A stretch of DNA of 64,000 nt from positions 24,613,398-24,677,397 of the forward strand of contig JAAOOA010000002.1 in the NCBI GenBank assembly GCA_012861695.1. Direction: 5' to 3'. Every line of letters starts with the position of its first letter. The stretch's first letter is position 1. The notes below the pieces were generated by a model, which saw nothing but the letters and a program-made list of their open reading frames with translations, did no database searches and was not told the origin of the DNA. Positions 41,158 through 54,209 of this stretch are shown here, one piece after another. A program made the translations under genes and the position numbers. Source of the stretch: Trematomus loennbergii (Eukaryota > Chordata > Actinopteri > Perciformes > Nototheniidae).

Positions 41158-43064
41158 GATCAGTTCCCTGAAGCGACAGCTGCACGCCGAGTTCCTGAAT
41201 GGAGAAAGCTTCTCTGTGATGACTACCAAGTGGCACACACGTCTCTCCAACCTCTTTTCTCCTCTCATTTCTCTTACTTTGTACTTTCCCTTATCTTTTC
41301 CTTTATTTCCCTCTTGTGATCTGCTTCTTATTTCCCCATGTTCCTGTTGGCCTATACTATTCTATCCTCTCTCTTCTCATCTCCCCCTCTCAGTTCTACA
41401 TCTCCCATCCCCTTTTCTTTTTTCTATAATATTATTACTACCCAATCACCATAATCACCGAATCAGAACTGCTTGCTTCTGCTCTCTGCAAAATGAGACG
41501 CATCTGTCACATCTACAACCTCTATTAAACATTGGATAAGAGCAGAATAAAGAGGGGAAGGAAGGCAGGGAAGGGTGGAAGAAAGCATAGGAATGAGTCA
41601 ATGAAGGGAAAGGGAAAAGAAAGAACAATGATAAATTGTAGGAAGAATAAAAGGGGATTAAAAAAAACACCATAATGGAGGGCAACGAGAGTAAGGATGT
41701 GTGGAAACTTGGTAAAAAGCAAGGGGTATATATTTAGCAGTGTTTCAGATTATGAGTCGTTTGATGTCAGAGCTCTATTAGCTACAGAAGTGAGTATTTT
41801 CAGAACTCTTGCTGTACGGACAACATGTGTGTGTGAGTGCAACAAAGATGGAGGGATGCTGGAGAGAAAACCATGTATTGCTTCATGGTCCCTTGGTGTG
41901 TGAGCCCGAAGGCCACATGTAAATAAAGGTGAAAACACCCCATTGGACCACTGGGTTGTGGTTATCCTGCCTTTATTATTATATACATGTTAACGTTAGC
42001 TCTTTAAAGTTTTTCATTTTTCAAGGTTGACTTTGGCTGTGCTTGTTCCAGCATATCAAACAGCTGATGATCAAAGAGCTTCTCGGTCTTCATTCCCTTG
42101 ACTGCCCTGGTTGCTCTTCCATTGCTTGTTGATACTTTTGCAGTTTTTGTCACTAGGTTGCAGTTTTTCTATGTTACAGTATGATTACCTCTTTGATAGT
42201 AGTCCTGACACTAAAATCAGTGGGATAGGAGTAGACAAGATTGAAAAGTAAAGTACAGAGAGTGATGGGACAGAAGATTTTCAAATAAGGTTTCACATTT
42301 TCAACTTGAGCATAAATGCTAGCTATTTTAGAAACAAGCAGAAAATATATAAATAAAAACATGTATGCAGGCTAAGATGGAAAACAATACAACTGGTAAA
42401 ACAATGTAAGGTGTTGGTCCCTGCTTCTGCTTCTTCTACTGCAAAACAAGAAGCCATGCCTTGCATATTCTCACAATAAGTGAAAAACCAAAACAAGTGG
42501 AAGATGTCACAGATTTACACAACAGCATCTCCAGTTTGAGACTACCACAAGTCTCTGCAATGATCAAGCAGAACCATTGACTTGGCAACATTCACTGATT
42601 CACATTTTAACAAATTCTCAATAACTATAATGTTAACCTTTACATTAATAAATATCTACTCACAACATAAACCATTTGGCAGTTAAAAACAAGACTGGTT
42701 GGAACTAGGCAGCGACAGGCAGAGATTTATGTTACACGGGTATAAAAATAGAATTATTGATGTTTGGAGCTGAAAATCGTATCATACAGCTCTGCTGAGA
42801 GTGAGATGGAAGCTGTTAGTTCCGCAGGAGGGTCAGAAGACGGGTAACGTAAAGTTACTGCATCCATCTATCCGAGCAGAAAAACAAGGATCTTGAACCA
42901 GAGCGGCCCCAATTAGACATGGGGATGATGAAGAAGATGAACAGTTTGTTATATAGCAGGGCGGAAAGAGGAACTGATAGATTTATGTATTACATTTCAT
43001 GTTGAACTAGAAGAGGACAAGAGGAGACAAAATAGATGATCGGTATCATGGAGACGAGAGAGCA

Positions 43065-43187
<123 letters not shown>

Positions 43188-45732
43188 TGCGTGGTTAGCA
43201 TGACAGTATAACAGAGGCTGGAGTAAATTGTACGCTGACATGCAGCGCGACAAGCATTGATGCACTTCGCTAGCAGCAGCAATCACCTCATTATCTACTG
43301 TACTGACAGGGAGAGGGCTTAGCGTTCGAAAGAAGATACATTTGGGGACAGATAATCTGAACAAAAACAGAAAAAATGGATTACAATAACACAAAAGGAG
43401 AGTGAGATTAATATAGACTGAAAGAAACATAGTTGGAGACAGAGTCTTAAACAGAAAGAAGAGAAGTAAATAGAGATAGGAGAGGAGACTGAAAGAGTCA
43501 TGCAACAAAAGATCCATTAGCAAATGTCTGTTTCTCTCCCCTTCTTAGATCTGTGAAATATAGTGTGTGTGTGTTTGTGTGTGTGGCTGAGATCCCAGTG
43601 GTGTATCAGTTCCAAATTGGGGTTGAGGGTTTCTCTGGGCAACTGTGTGCATCAGCACCTGTGCCCATCTCTTGAAGAAATTAGATGATCTATGCTGTTT
43701 ACTTTTATCGCTTTCCAAAATCCTTGTTTCTGGCTGACAGTGTGACACACTTGAGCATGTCTTCCCTCAAATTTGAAAACACAGAGGGTTGTGTATGGTT
43801 GTGAAATGATCAATCCATTTATATATTTTTTTTGCATAGTTTCTGTTATGTGGGAAATACAAGTCTTGGGTGGCTCCTTTTTTCTCTGTTCTCCTCAAGG
43901 CTCATAGTTGGCTTGCTCTTGCATGTGTACCATGGGACCAGATGTGTTTAACTGCACAGGATTTTGCTACTTGGGCTACTTGTGAAAAGTTAAACTACTT
44001 GCATTCATTCATGCTGTCTCTACAACTGAGTAAAGCAGAAGGTACCGTCTAACAGGCTACATGTCACATCCAATTAAAATGAAGCAAAAATAAGTGTTAT
44101 AGTGACTATAGTCATTGTGTTATACTGTAGACATATGTTAAACTTTCCTTACCACAGCAGGGCTGTGACAGAACTGTAACCCATGCTGAAAACACATTTG
44201 CAGTTGTAGGTTGAATAATGTTTACTGACATATTCACTCCTACCTGAATGAAATGTATGAGTCATTTTTGTCCTACATGGGGAAATGTCAACTCACAGCA
44301 GATGTATACATCGCCAAAAGCTGTGTTTGTGTCTGGAATCTGAAGGCAAGAGAATGTCTTAAAAATAAAACTGTTAATATAAGAGAGGCGTGATTACTTT
44401 CCTTTCCTCATTTTAAAATGAAAACCTTAGCATACAGTCTTTGAATTTGCATTTATTTGTTTAACATGCATTTCATTGTTCTAAAATAAGTCAACTAAAG
44501 CAACCACGGTAAATTCCAGTTTCAAATAGTTTTATAAGGAATCATACAATTAAATTAAATTGGAATAAAGTGAGTAAAGATGTGGCCCTGGTACAAAGTG
44601 GAACTAGCATTTACTTGTCCCATTGATTTCATAAGATGAAAACCACACTTCATAGGCTTTAAAAATAGTGATCCCTGCAGAGAGAGTCTCTGCTCTCTTG
44701 TACTGCCCACTGGAAGGTCAGGGTCAGCTACAGAACAGCACCACTGGAGCCAAGAGGGATTTGGTTTCTTGTTTGAGGAAACTTTGGCTGGGAGGGATCC
44801 CTGCTGGCAGAAGGTTCTTTTTTTTACCCTCTCCTCCAGCGGAAGACTAGTCTAAGTGTGTTGTGTCTGAACCTTGAACAGGTAGTCTATCGGTTAGATC
44901 AAAAGAGACTTATCAAAGATTTATGGTGAGTTTCTACAGATACACAGATACATTTATTTTGACCTGCCTCAATGTCTAGACGTTAACATGGAAGAAACAC
45001 AAGGAAAAAAAACAACCTAAAGCATCAGAAAGGTAAACAGGAGTGTCCTCATTTCATTGGTGAAACATATCTGAATACGTTTTGACCATATATCATGTCG
45101 GTATACATATAAATGGTTGATAGCATGCATCTTTCAAAGGCGACATCATTCAAAAATATATATATTTTGTAAAAGTACTATTTTCACTATTATCAACACC
45201 ATGCTTAGGAATTATCTTTGTCCAAAAGTAATTATTCCATCAAATGTGTATATCGTGGTCATTTGCTTACAATACATTGGCTCACACTAGAGAAACATGC
45301 TTATTTTACCTACAGAAAGTATGTGGTAGTTCAAATGAGGCCTGGCTACTGCGCTTCAGTCAGCTATTGCTCTGATTCACTGCAAATGGTTTCTCTTTGG
45401 TCTAGAGTTGGTTGGACTTCGCCTCCCACACTTTACTTTAATCACATTAATGTTTTAATGATTGCTTCTAACTGCCTGCTAGTTAATTCCCACTTTAGGT
45501 TTTGGAATGAAAAATAATGAGAAAAAGCTTTTACCCATGTGGCGAGGGACTATAGAGAGAGCTCTTTGGGGTTTTGGGTTTCCCCCCAAATTATGATTTA
45601 AGTTCAAATTAAACAAATGCCTATAATTATTTTAATATAGTTATTTTTAATGGACCCATAACAGTTCTCCCTCTTTGCACTTGTAAAAGCAACACAGTAT
45701 GTTTGTTTTTATGATAATGAGGACACTTTTTC

Positions 45733-45814
45733 ATTTCATTTCAAACCTTTATTTAACCAGATGGTCCCATTGAGATCATTGATCTCTTTTTCAAGGGAGA
45801 CCTGCAATGTGGCT
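45733..45814 (-). mobile_element. LINE 3' tail fragment, inverted relative to the 38.5-kb copy
   Basis: CATTTCATTTCAAACCTTTA, then TCCCATTGAGATCATTGATC and TCTTTTTCAAGGGAGACCTG, is the reverse complement of the end of the 38.5-kb element, including the tail. Only the last 80 or so bases are recognisable, which is typical of strong 5' truncation during target-primed insertion. Confidence 0.7.
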
Positions 45815-46660
45815 TAAACAAAAATAAATAGTGTACAACTACACCCTTTATGCAACACAAACAATCTCTATCTCTCTATGAATCTCTCTCTCTCCCATAT
45901 TCACCCGCATTGACGGCAACACTCCAGATTCATTACTTGTGAGCTTTCCAGACCAATCTTGCACTTTCTCACAGCCCCCATACAGACACTCACTACACCC
46001 CCACAACCACAACACACACATACACACACACTTCCCACCTCCTCACTGTTACCATCCATGTGTCATTGGCTGTTGCTAAGTTACAGGCCCCCACCAAGTT
46101 TTTTTCTGTGGCCAATAAAAGCTTTGCCTTCACCACTGGTTTTGACGAATACCCCATTCTGTAGAAGCACTTTGTTTTTGCTTTATCTCTTTTCATTGAC
46201 GTGCCTTGCCATGGTCACAGTATCCATTCACTTGCCTTTTCATGCTTTGATTTCAATTTGCTCTCAATCTCACTTTTTCTTACCTTTTTCTTTCCCTCCC
46301 ATACATTCGAGGACCAGAACATAATGAAGTATAATTATTCAGGAAGTTGGAGACACAGAGCGTAGATCAGGTGTAGTTTTGCTTCAATAGCAGTGGACAT
46401 TGTTAATGGTAGAACGGAAACTGCACATATTTGTTTCATCATTAATCAAAGCTGCATATCACAGAGATTAAGCTGCAGCAGAGATTTGTTCGCTTATGGG
46501 AACATGCATGTACTGTATGTTGTCTGATTTAAGTGAACCTTGAGAGTGTGAGTGTGCGTGTGTGCGTGTGTGTGGGTAGCAGATGGATGATGCTGCTTTT
46601 GTGGTCGTTAATAACTCAGTGTTCTCGCTACAGTATACTTTGAAGAAAATGGAGCACATG

Positions 46661-46694
<34 letters not shown>

Positions 46695-46737
46695 GCACAC
46701 ACACACACCACACACACACACACACACCACACACACA

Positions 46738-46788
<51 letters not shown>

Positions 46789-46810
46789 ACACACACACAC
46801 ACACACACAC
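46661..46810. repeat. (CA)n microsatellite with regular CCA interruptions
   Basis: Starts GCGCGCACAC, then CA runs separated by ACCACAC steps at irregular 10-40-bp spacing. Confidence 0.97.
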
Positions 46811-47113
46811 TTAAGCCAGCACTTATGTACAGCAGCAAACAAGCCCCTTAAAGACACACAATTCTATAGAGTAAAGATATAGGTATTGTACATGTTAATG
46901 CTTCTGGTCACATATTAAAGTATGTAGGAAACAATATAAATACGTTTTAGGGTATGTGCGTAGACATGGTTGCATAAGTAAGAAGCACATATGATAAACA
47001 CTCAGTAAGCACATGAACAAGCTCATGCACAGATACAGTAAATTATACACAACACACTGTGCAGTGGTTCTGCAAGGAATCTGACAGGGTGATCCATCTC
47101 CATTGTACTGGCT

Positions 47114-47115
<2 letters not shown>

Positions 47116-47163
<48 letters not shown>
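47116..47163. repeat. (CA)n microsatellite
   Basis: About 48 bp of pure CA. Confidence 0.97.
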
Positions 47164-47164
<1 letters not shown>

Positions 47165-47867
47165 ACGAGTTGCTGGTTCTGTTCTGAGTTCAAAGATCCC
47201 ATCAGTGGGTTATTTCCAATTTGAATTTAATGAATGATAGTAGACATAAGCAGGCTGATGGTGATATAGCAGGTCATATACGCATATTATATCATAAAGG
47301 TGCCGTAATGCATCACCTATGACTGAGAAAAAAATCACTACTTCTATTTTTATGGATCATACATCTGAATTATTATGACATCAATGGAGATTTTAAAAGC
47401 AAATCTTGTTGTTGATTGCTGGTTTTAAAAGTGTTTGCATCCCTGAAGTATTCCGATTTTGTTTGCATGGAAACCCCCTGGTGAGCCTAAAGATCACACT
47501 TCAGCAAAGGTAATTATCACTCACGATTTGATCTGCTTTCATATGCAAATACTTGTCACCGTCTCTGACAGATGCAAACCGACTTTGAGTTTCCAAATGT
47601 CTCTTGTAAAAGGTTTCCAAGGCATTATTCTTGGTTTATACACGGTTCGTTGGGTAAATAAACAATCATCCTAAATCATATCCTAAAATAAGAATATTAC
47701 AGAAAACAGGTTGAATGGTTTTCTGTGTTGTTTATGCATACAGTATGTCGTTATAATGCAATTTTAAATGTATTGTAGTGGGAGTAAGCCCTGACTTCGA
47801 GATCAAAAGTTGCCAGTGGAAATAGAAATTATCACCAGAGGCCGTTGCAATAAAATCTCTCTCTCAC

Positions 47868-47878
47868 TATATATATAT

Positions 47879-47922
<44 letters not shown>

Positions 47923-47942
47923 TATATATATATATATATATA
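47868..47942. repeat. (AT)n array, nearly self-complementary
   Basis: About 75 bp of TA repeats with AAATAT and AAATTA breaks, preceded by TCTCTCTC and followed by a T run. Able to fold on itself. Confidence 0.97.
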
Positions 47943-50900
47943 TTTTTTTTTATTCAATTAAGGAATATAATTGAGAAGGATTTGGCCTGCTCAGAAATTA
48001 CAATCATGCCTCACCTTGTAAAGTGAGAGATAGCGAACTCCGGGGGCAACATCTGAACTAGTTTCTGGAACTTCAGATATCATTTTGAAAAATGATTCCC
48101 ATAATCCCATCACTCTGGGGTATTAGCAGAGCATGTAGGTCAGGGAACCAGATGACCTAGAGTGTCTTGGAAGTAAATTTCTGAAAATGTTTTTGACTGT
48201 TAAGCTTTACTGAAGTGAACTCTGTGGAGAAACTTACATTGGTAGGTAAAGTTTATTTCTGGAGAACGTTTAAACACAGCCTAATCTTACCAAAGTGCTG
48301 TACCAAACTCAAATGGTTTTTTGATGTGTGTGTGTAGTGATAAGCGTTCCAAACCACTTTAGACAGGGGTGTAATGACACTGTTTTTTTTAAGATCTGAC
48401 AGTTTGAGTTGTTCTAATCTTTTTTTCTGACCACTGCTTAATTCTGCTTTTGGATCTTCTTTAATGTGAACCATTTTCACATTGCGGTTGTATTCTTTTG
48501 GTTTCCATTATTCTGTAATTGCATTATGTATGCAATAAAATAAAGGAGTTCTAACTTGCTTTAGGGCACTTCACAGAGAATCACATTTTGTTTCATCCTG
48601 ACTGAAGAGCACAGACTTAATCAGAAGACAGTCCTCTGTAATCAAAAAGGAGCCTCAAGCTTTTGCCTCCTTCTTACATTCTGCTATATTTACAATAAAC
48701 ACATTAGCAAAGACATCTCCTTGTTTCCATTGATTACGTGCAAAAAGGTAGAGAAAAATACACTGAGAAAGGAGCTTAAGGAGCTGTCTTTAATCTTCAC
48801 AGGTAGAGTCGATAGAAGATGCAGGCGATGTTTTCCTTTAGAAAAGAGGCACAGGGTGTTTTTGCAGTGTGTGTTGCTAATTACTGCTTTCTTCAATACC
48901 CTGAAAACTGAGGTGAAAACAAACTCTAAACAATGCTGCTGTTTTTATTTTCTCCACAGCAATGGAACCTATACTGTAGCTGTGTTTGAAGTCCTGTATG
49001 TATCTCTTACATTTTGTTCCCGTAACTAATGAGCATGCTCTTGAAAAGCACACTTTCATATTCTATCATATACAATTTGCATAGCACTGTAGCATCCAAG
49101 TTTGTCACGATATCTGCCCTAAACAGATTGAAGAATACTCTGCCTGGAGAAAGCTGATTGATTCACAAATGCAAACCACATATCATACTGTCAGGCAAAA
49201 CAAAGAGACTGTCAGTGTGTGTTTGTGCCTTACTTTGTGAAACCATAAAAACATTAACATTTGTCATTGCTGGAGACATCACCAACATTCTGGCAGCTCG
49301 TATTGCCATTTGTAAAAAATGAATATCAATGCAGACCTCTCTAGTGTAATTACAACAAATTGATGCTGGAATGCGTTTTGTTTATTACCTTAATCTTCAG
49401 ACATAAAGAAAATGTTATGCTATACCTAATTTTAATGACCTGACATAATAATAAACAATGACTGGGATTTGGTGGCTAGTGTAATGTGTAGTCTGATTTA
49501 CCAGTTCATGTTGATGTTGCTACACTGTTTTTTATCTGTAATGCACACTTACGAGCTTAGTGAAGACTGATTCACACATCATTCTTTGTGATTAGTCTTC
49601 TTAATTGAAATCAAAAAGAGGCATGAATGCAGCATGCTAAAGAGCATTTTATTCTGATTCAAACCCCTGGAGTTACTCTTTTGCATATGATTGGAGTGTC
49701 ATGGTCTGTCAGCATGGTTTAATGTATTTTAATGAACTGCAGCACATGTTGATGAAGCTGAAAGGGCTGTGCTTTTAAAATGGCTGTCAACCATCACAGC
49801 ACAACCCTATCCCCAGTCAGAAGTGTTCCATGTAAATGCCAACTGGTTTAAACATGTTGCTGATTAATTGGCGGTTACTAAGTTGTCAGGGGGTTGCACC
49901 CACATTTTCCCAAAAGGGTGCATTCTCTTTTGGCTAATTGTAAGGCCACCAGTACAATAATAATATAATAATACCATGTCTTGGCCCAACATGGCCACTT
50001 TGGGTTAGAAGTTGGCCAAAGATGGGGTCACCACATCCCTGTGAAGTATTATTATTAACAAGTGTTACAATTCTGATATTAGCCTAACATGACAGTATGC
50101 TCCCAATGTGTGCAGCATAAAGCGACCCTTTGTAAATACTTATTTAAAATGTGTATATTTGTGCCATTTTATTGACATTTAAAGTGAGTGGGACCAGGTG
50201 AAGGATGGATGAGGAAGAAATGAAACAAGCATGGACAGCCTGAGAAAATACAATGATTCAGTAAGCAGGCCTGTGAACATTATTCAGACTTTATTGCAGT
50301 ACAAGACTTTTAGTATGAGGGTGTATACGACAGCCCGTCACTATCACAGCTGATTTAAACCAACTGGAGTTTCATTGATCTAAACACAACTGTCAAGTTA
50401 TACCCTCCACTGAAGATATCTCAATAGTTAGCTTTGGCAGAACATTAGATTGTCATTGAAACCATTGCAACCAATTGTAAATGGCACTCTAACTGATAAC
50501 AAGTGCAGACAGCTCCGATCTGTTTTCTCTTGTGTTATTAACTCTCCCTAGCTGAATGAGCATGGCAGTGCGTAATGGTGGTTGACTGATCGCTATCACC
50601 CTCACTAAATTACACAGAAAAACCCATACGTCCTTAATTGAAAAGCATAAAAAACACACATAGTCTGATGTGTGGGAGAACTAAATGAGGTGTGTCTAAA
50701 TGTTTAAAATATAACTGAAATCATACTGTACATTTAGGCTGTACGAATGTGAGCAGGTTGAGTGGGTGAACCAAGGGAGGGATATGCGCATTCAAACTCA
50801 CCACTGGCACCATTTTCTGCAACATTAACACATTAAAGATACATAACAATAATGCTATCATAAAAGTAAGCAACACAGGGAGATAATTGGAGAGGAAAAC

Positions 50901-51307
50901 CAGCATGAAGAGTCTGAGAAAAGAGAATTATTAGTTATGAAGCCTGAAATAGGTGATTATTAAAAAAGGCAGTAAATATGAAAGCAAACGTTGTGGAGTG
51001 CTCGATTAGAAGGATAATTATACCCTCTTTAGAAACCATGCTTAATTAACAAAGGTTAAAAAGGAACGGAGCCATGAGAGATGAGACCAATATTAAGTTT
51101 AAAATAGCACACTACTTGATCTGCAATATGTCCCTCATATTGGCTCTGATAATCAATATACAATTATTTCTGAAGGGGTGTTCGTTATTCTTTTTAATTT
51201 TTTGAAGTTTAACCTCAACTCCTATCATATTCTTTATAACAAATGGTGTATTAAATATATTCAGACACTTAGACCCCTCAGCCACAAGTGCATGTAATGA
51301 TACAATG

Positions 51308-51462
51308 TATTATTCAATCAATATTTTAATCTTGATCACTGGTTTCAAATGTGTAGTTTTTAACTTGAGTCAAGTTGAATATATTTCAACTTGAATCAAT
51401 GGGACTGAGTCAAGTTGAAATATATTATTCAATCAATACTTCATTCTTGATCAATGGTTTCA
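51308..51462. repeat. 40-bp direct repeats flanking inverted CAAGTTGAA units
   Basis: Copies at 51308-51347 and 51423-51462 (TATTATTCAATCAATA, then CTTGATCA, then TGGTTTCA) match at 36 of 40 bases. Between them, CAAGTTGAA (51371-51379) pairs with TTCAACTTG (51385-51393) over a 5-base loop, and the stem extends outward to 51365/51399 with one mismatch. A third CAAGTTGAA follows at 51411. It could be a diverged local duplication or remnants of a small element. Confidence 0.75.
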
Positions 51463-53993
51463 TGGTAATGTTAACTTGTTTCCACTCAAAAGAGTAGAAA
51501 TATCAATCCTAATGTTATGGTAACACTGGTTGAGAAATGTGTATCACAAATGTAAATCAACATTACCCTTTCACTCACTTCCGGCTTCTTTCTTTTCAGG
51601 ATTGTTTAAGGATCTCAAATAAAATATTTTAATCAACAGTAAATGTAATGCAAGCCCCACATTTTTGCTCTCAACATTAGTGTCACAGAATTGGAGCTCA
51701 TGTCTCATGAAGGAGGTTCAAGTGATACAAATAATGACAAGGCTGAGATATCGCTAGCAAATTACTTTATATTGTTTGTCTAGTATGACGCATACACATG
51801 GGTCAAATTAGGGATGATGGAGTGAGTAAAGAGGGAACACGTAGTATAATAGTATTATTGAGGGAACATCAGCTGAATAATGTGGTGTATGATTGCGATG
51901 AGGATGGGGAGATATACTGGGGGAATAATCAAGAGTAATGGAGAGAGCTTTGTTTTTTCAAAGAAAAAGTTTGAGATGGAAAAACGGAAACACTGAAGTG
52001 TCTTTGTGTATGTACCTTACAGTTTGTCATTGTGTCTTTCTATTTTTCTCATTGCTTAAGAACAGAAAACATGCAAGTTCAAAGTACAGAGCATCATTTT
52101 GTTTAAGGAGTGGCATAACATTATATATGGAAGATAATAAACAGGTAAATCTAAGAGAAAAAAGCATATATAAAAACCTGTTGTCGTCTGATGCGGAAGT
52201 ACTTGGACATCCTAGGATACAAATGTTCTGCTGGGGGTTTTAAGTACCAAGACAAGATAAGAAAAGAGGGGTGTACTTTACACAGGCCTCCCACTGATGA
52301 CAAATTCAATGCTATTATTAGCCTGGTAGTCAAGCTGGGCAGGCTAATAGACTGCTGCCCAATGGTACACACACATATCACACCATGGGTTTTGAGTCGT
52401 GTCTTCAGGTTAGAAAGTAGAAATGGATCCATATTTACCTTTCTTTTATAAATCTGACAGGTAGAATGTGATGGTCCTTGAAGACTCTTGCCACACTGTT
52501 AAAGCATATGGCATAAATACTAACTAAACTGCAACCGAAAGGTGACCCTCTCTTTATGTGTGATACAATTAGAATTCATTCATATAGCCAAGGACTTTAT
52601 TTTCCCTGTGATTATCATAAGAAAGGTTTAATGTAAGCACACAACCAAAGCAGGGTTTTGGTGCAGAAAACCTTTTTAATCAGGTTCTTGAATACACACA
52701 ATTCTTTAACATAAGATAGTGAAGTACTTTTTATTTTAAGTTTTGAATCATGGTGTATGATTGTGCTATGATACAGTGGTTCAAGGCCAGGTGAGGAACT
52801 ATGGAAGAAGAGTGTGAGAAGACACGGTTCTGTTCTACCACATCATGTCATCCCAGATACAGGTCAACATCTATTGCAATTGTAAATGTGACTTGTCTGG
52901 GGAAACTTGTGCCACACCTGTTAGACAGACAGGTGTTTTTGGAAACCGGTATTGAGTGAGGAAAGGATGGCCCCGGGGGATTAATGTGGTGTAAACTGGA
53001 AAGAGAGAAATCAGTCTGACAATGTTTGATAGAACTGTGTTAAATGTTGTGTGAGTCCCCCGAGTCCTAGAGTGTCATCATGCCAGCACTGTTAAGAAGA
53101 ACTGCATTCATGAGACTAAAGCACATGAGACTAAAGCACTAGTCCACAATACTTAGACCTTTGATGTGGATAGGATCACAAATGCATGAAGCTATTTTGG
53201 ATTAGCCATGTAATACTGTTGTATCTATACTGTACACCTCTTTTTTGAATATCCACATTTATATTACATCTTGCCAAAAATCACACAAGCACTGATCACG
53301 AAAAGATCTTCAGTTTAAAAATTTCAGTTAACTATGCAACCGCACAATGATAAATCCCATTATAAGCCCACATCATTGTGTAATATAGCTAGCTTCTAAG
53401 CCTTGGTACTTGTCATTTTGCTTTATTGTGACTTTATTGTAGCATTGTTCTCAATAGAAGTTTGACTTTGAAATATCGTATTTACTGTGAATCAACTATG
53501 TAAGCCTAGAAACACATTCTGCCCATGGTTTTGATTTATTTAGTTTCTTTGTTTGGTAAGTAAACTGTGATTATATGTTCAGGGCACAGCCACAGATATT
53601 AATTATGTCAATACGGTTCAGCGTGAAAAGACAAACTATGTGAAAATAATGGCAAGACCACACCCAGGTTTTTCCATTACTCATCTTTTTTTTTCTTGCA
53701 GTAAACTTGGCCTAGTAGTAACAAGAGCACTTAGAACTGTATGTTAAGGACAGTTTTAGACCAGCTCACATTACTTATTTAATGTCCTTGTATCGAGACT
53801 GAATTGAAGATGCTATAGAGCTCTGCCAGCTGTGGGTCACTTCAGCCACAGGGCTATGGAAAAGCTAGGATTGCTGCGGTAAGCAGACTAGCCAAATGAC
53901 CAAGCTACTGCAGTTTCTCAGCAGGCCAGAGACGTGCTGCCAGATGTCTTTGTATCTGTATCAACTCATTGCTTATTTCCTTCTGTCTTCCAG

Positions 53994-54016
53994 TTGCCCT
54001 GCTCCAGTGGAGGATA
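53994..54016 (+). other. lrfn5: 5' UTR part of the first lrfn5 coding exon
   Basis: A pyrimidine-rich run followed by CAG (53991-53993) makes a good acceptor just 23 bases before the start codon. This implies at least one upstream noncoding exon. The mammalian gene is likewise known for distant noncoding first exons. The exact acceptor is inferred, not proven. Confidence 0.6.
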
Positions 54017-54209
54017 ATGGAACGGCTGTGGTTCTCTTTGCTGTTGCTGGCAGCAGCATGCAGGGGACAGCCGTGTCCGAAACGCTGTATGTGCCAAAGC
54101 CTTTCTCCATCGCTCGCTATCCTCTGCTCCAAGACAGGCCTGCTGTTTGTTCCTGCTGCTATTGACCGGCGCACCGTGGAGCTACGGCTCCAAGAAAACT
54201 TTATTACAG
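54017..54209 (+). CDS. lrfn5: lrfn5 coding exon 1: signal peptide, LRR N-cap, start of first LRR
   Basis: The ATG at 54017 opens a hydrophobic leader ([18 protein letters not shown]) followed directly by the cysteine-rich LRR N-terminal cap CPKRCMCQ and the family-typical run [16 protein letters not shown]. This start is preferred over an upstream in-frame Met at 53969, because that Met lies before the acceptor AG at 53992-53993 and would spoil the signal peptide. The mRNA exon therefore begins at 53994 with 23 bases of 5' UTR. The donor GTAACG at 54210 leaves phase 1 (first base of an Ala codon). Confidence 0.93.

Noticed and set aside
51308..51462. CRISPR-like repeat-spacer pattern
   Set aside because: Only two diverged direct repeats, eukaryotic context and no associated genes; annotated instead as a nested repeat.
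53896..54174. Frames overlapping the first lrfn5 exon on both strands
   Set aside because: They cover the lrfn5 signal-peptide exon in other frames; the true frame is fixed by LRFN homology and the exon 2 junction.
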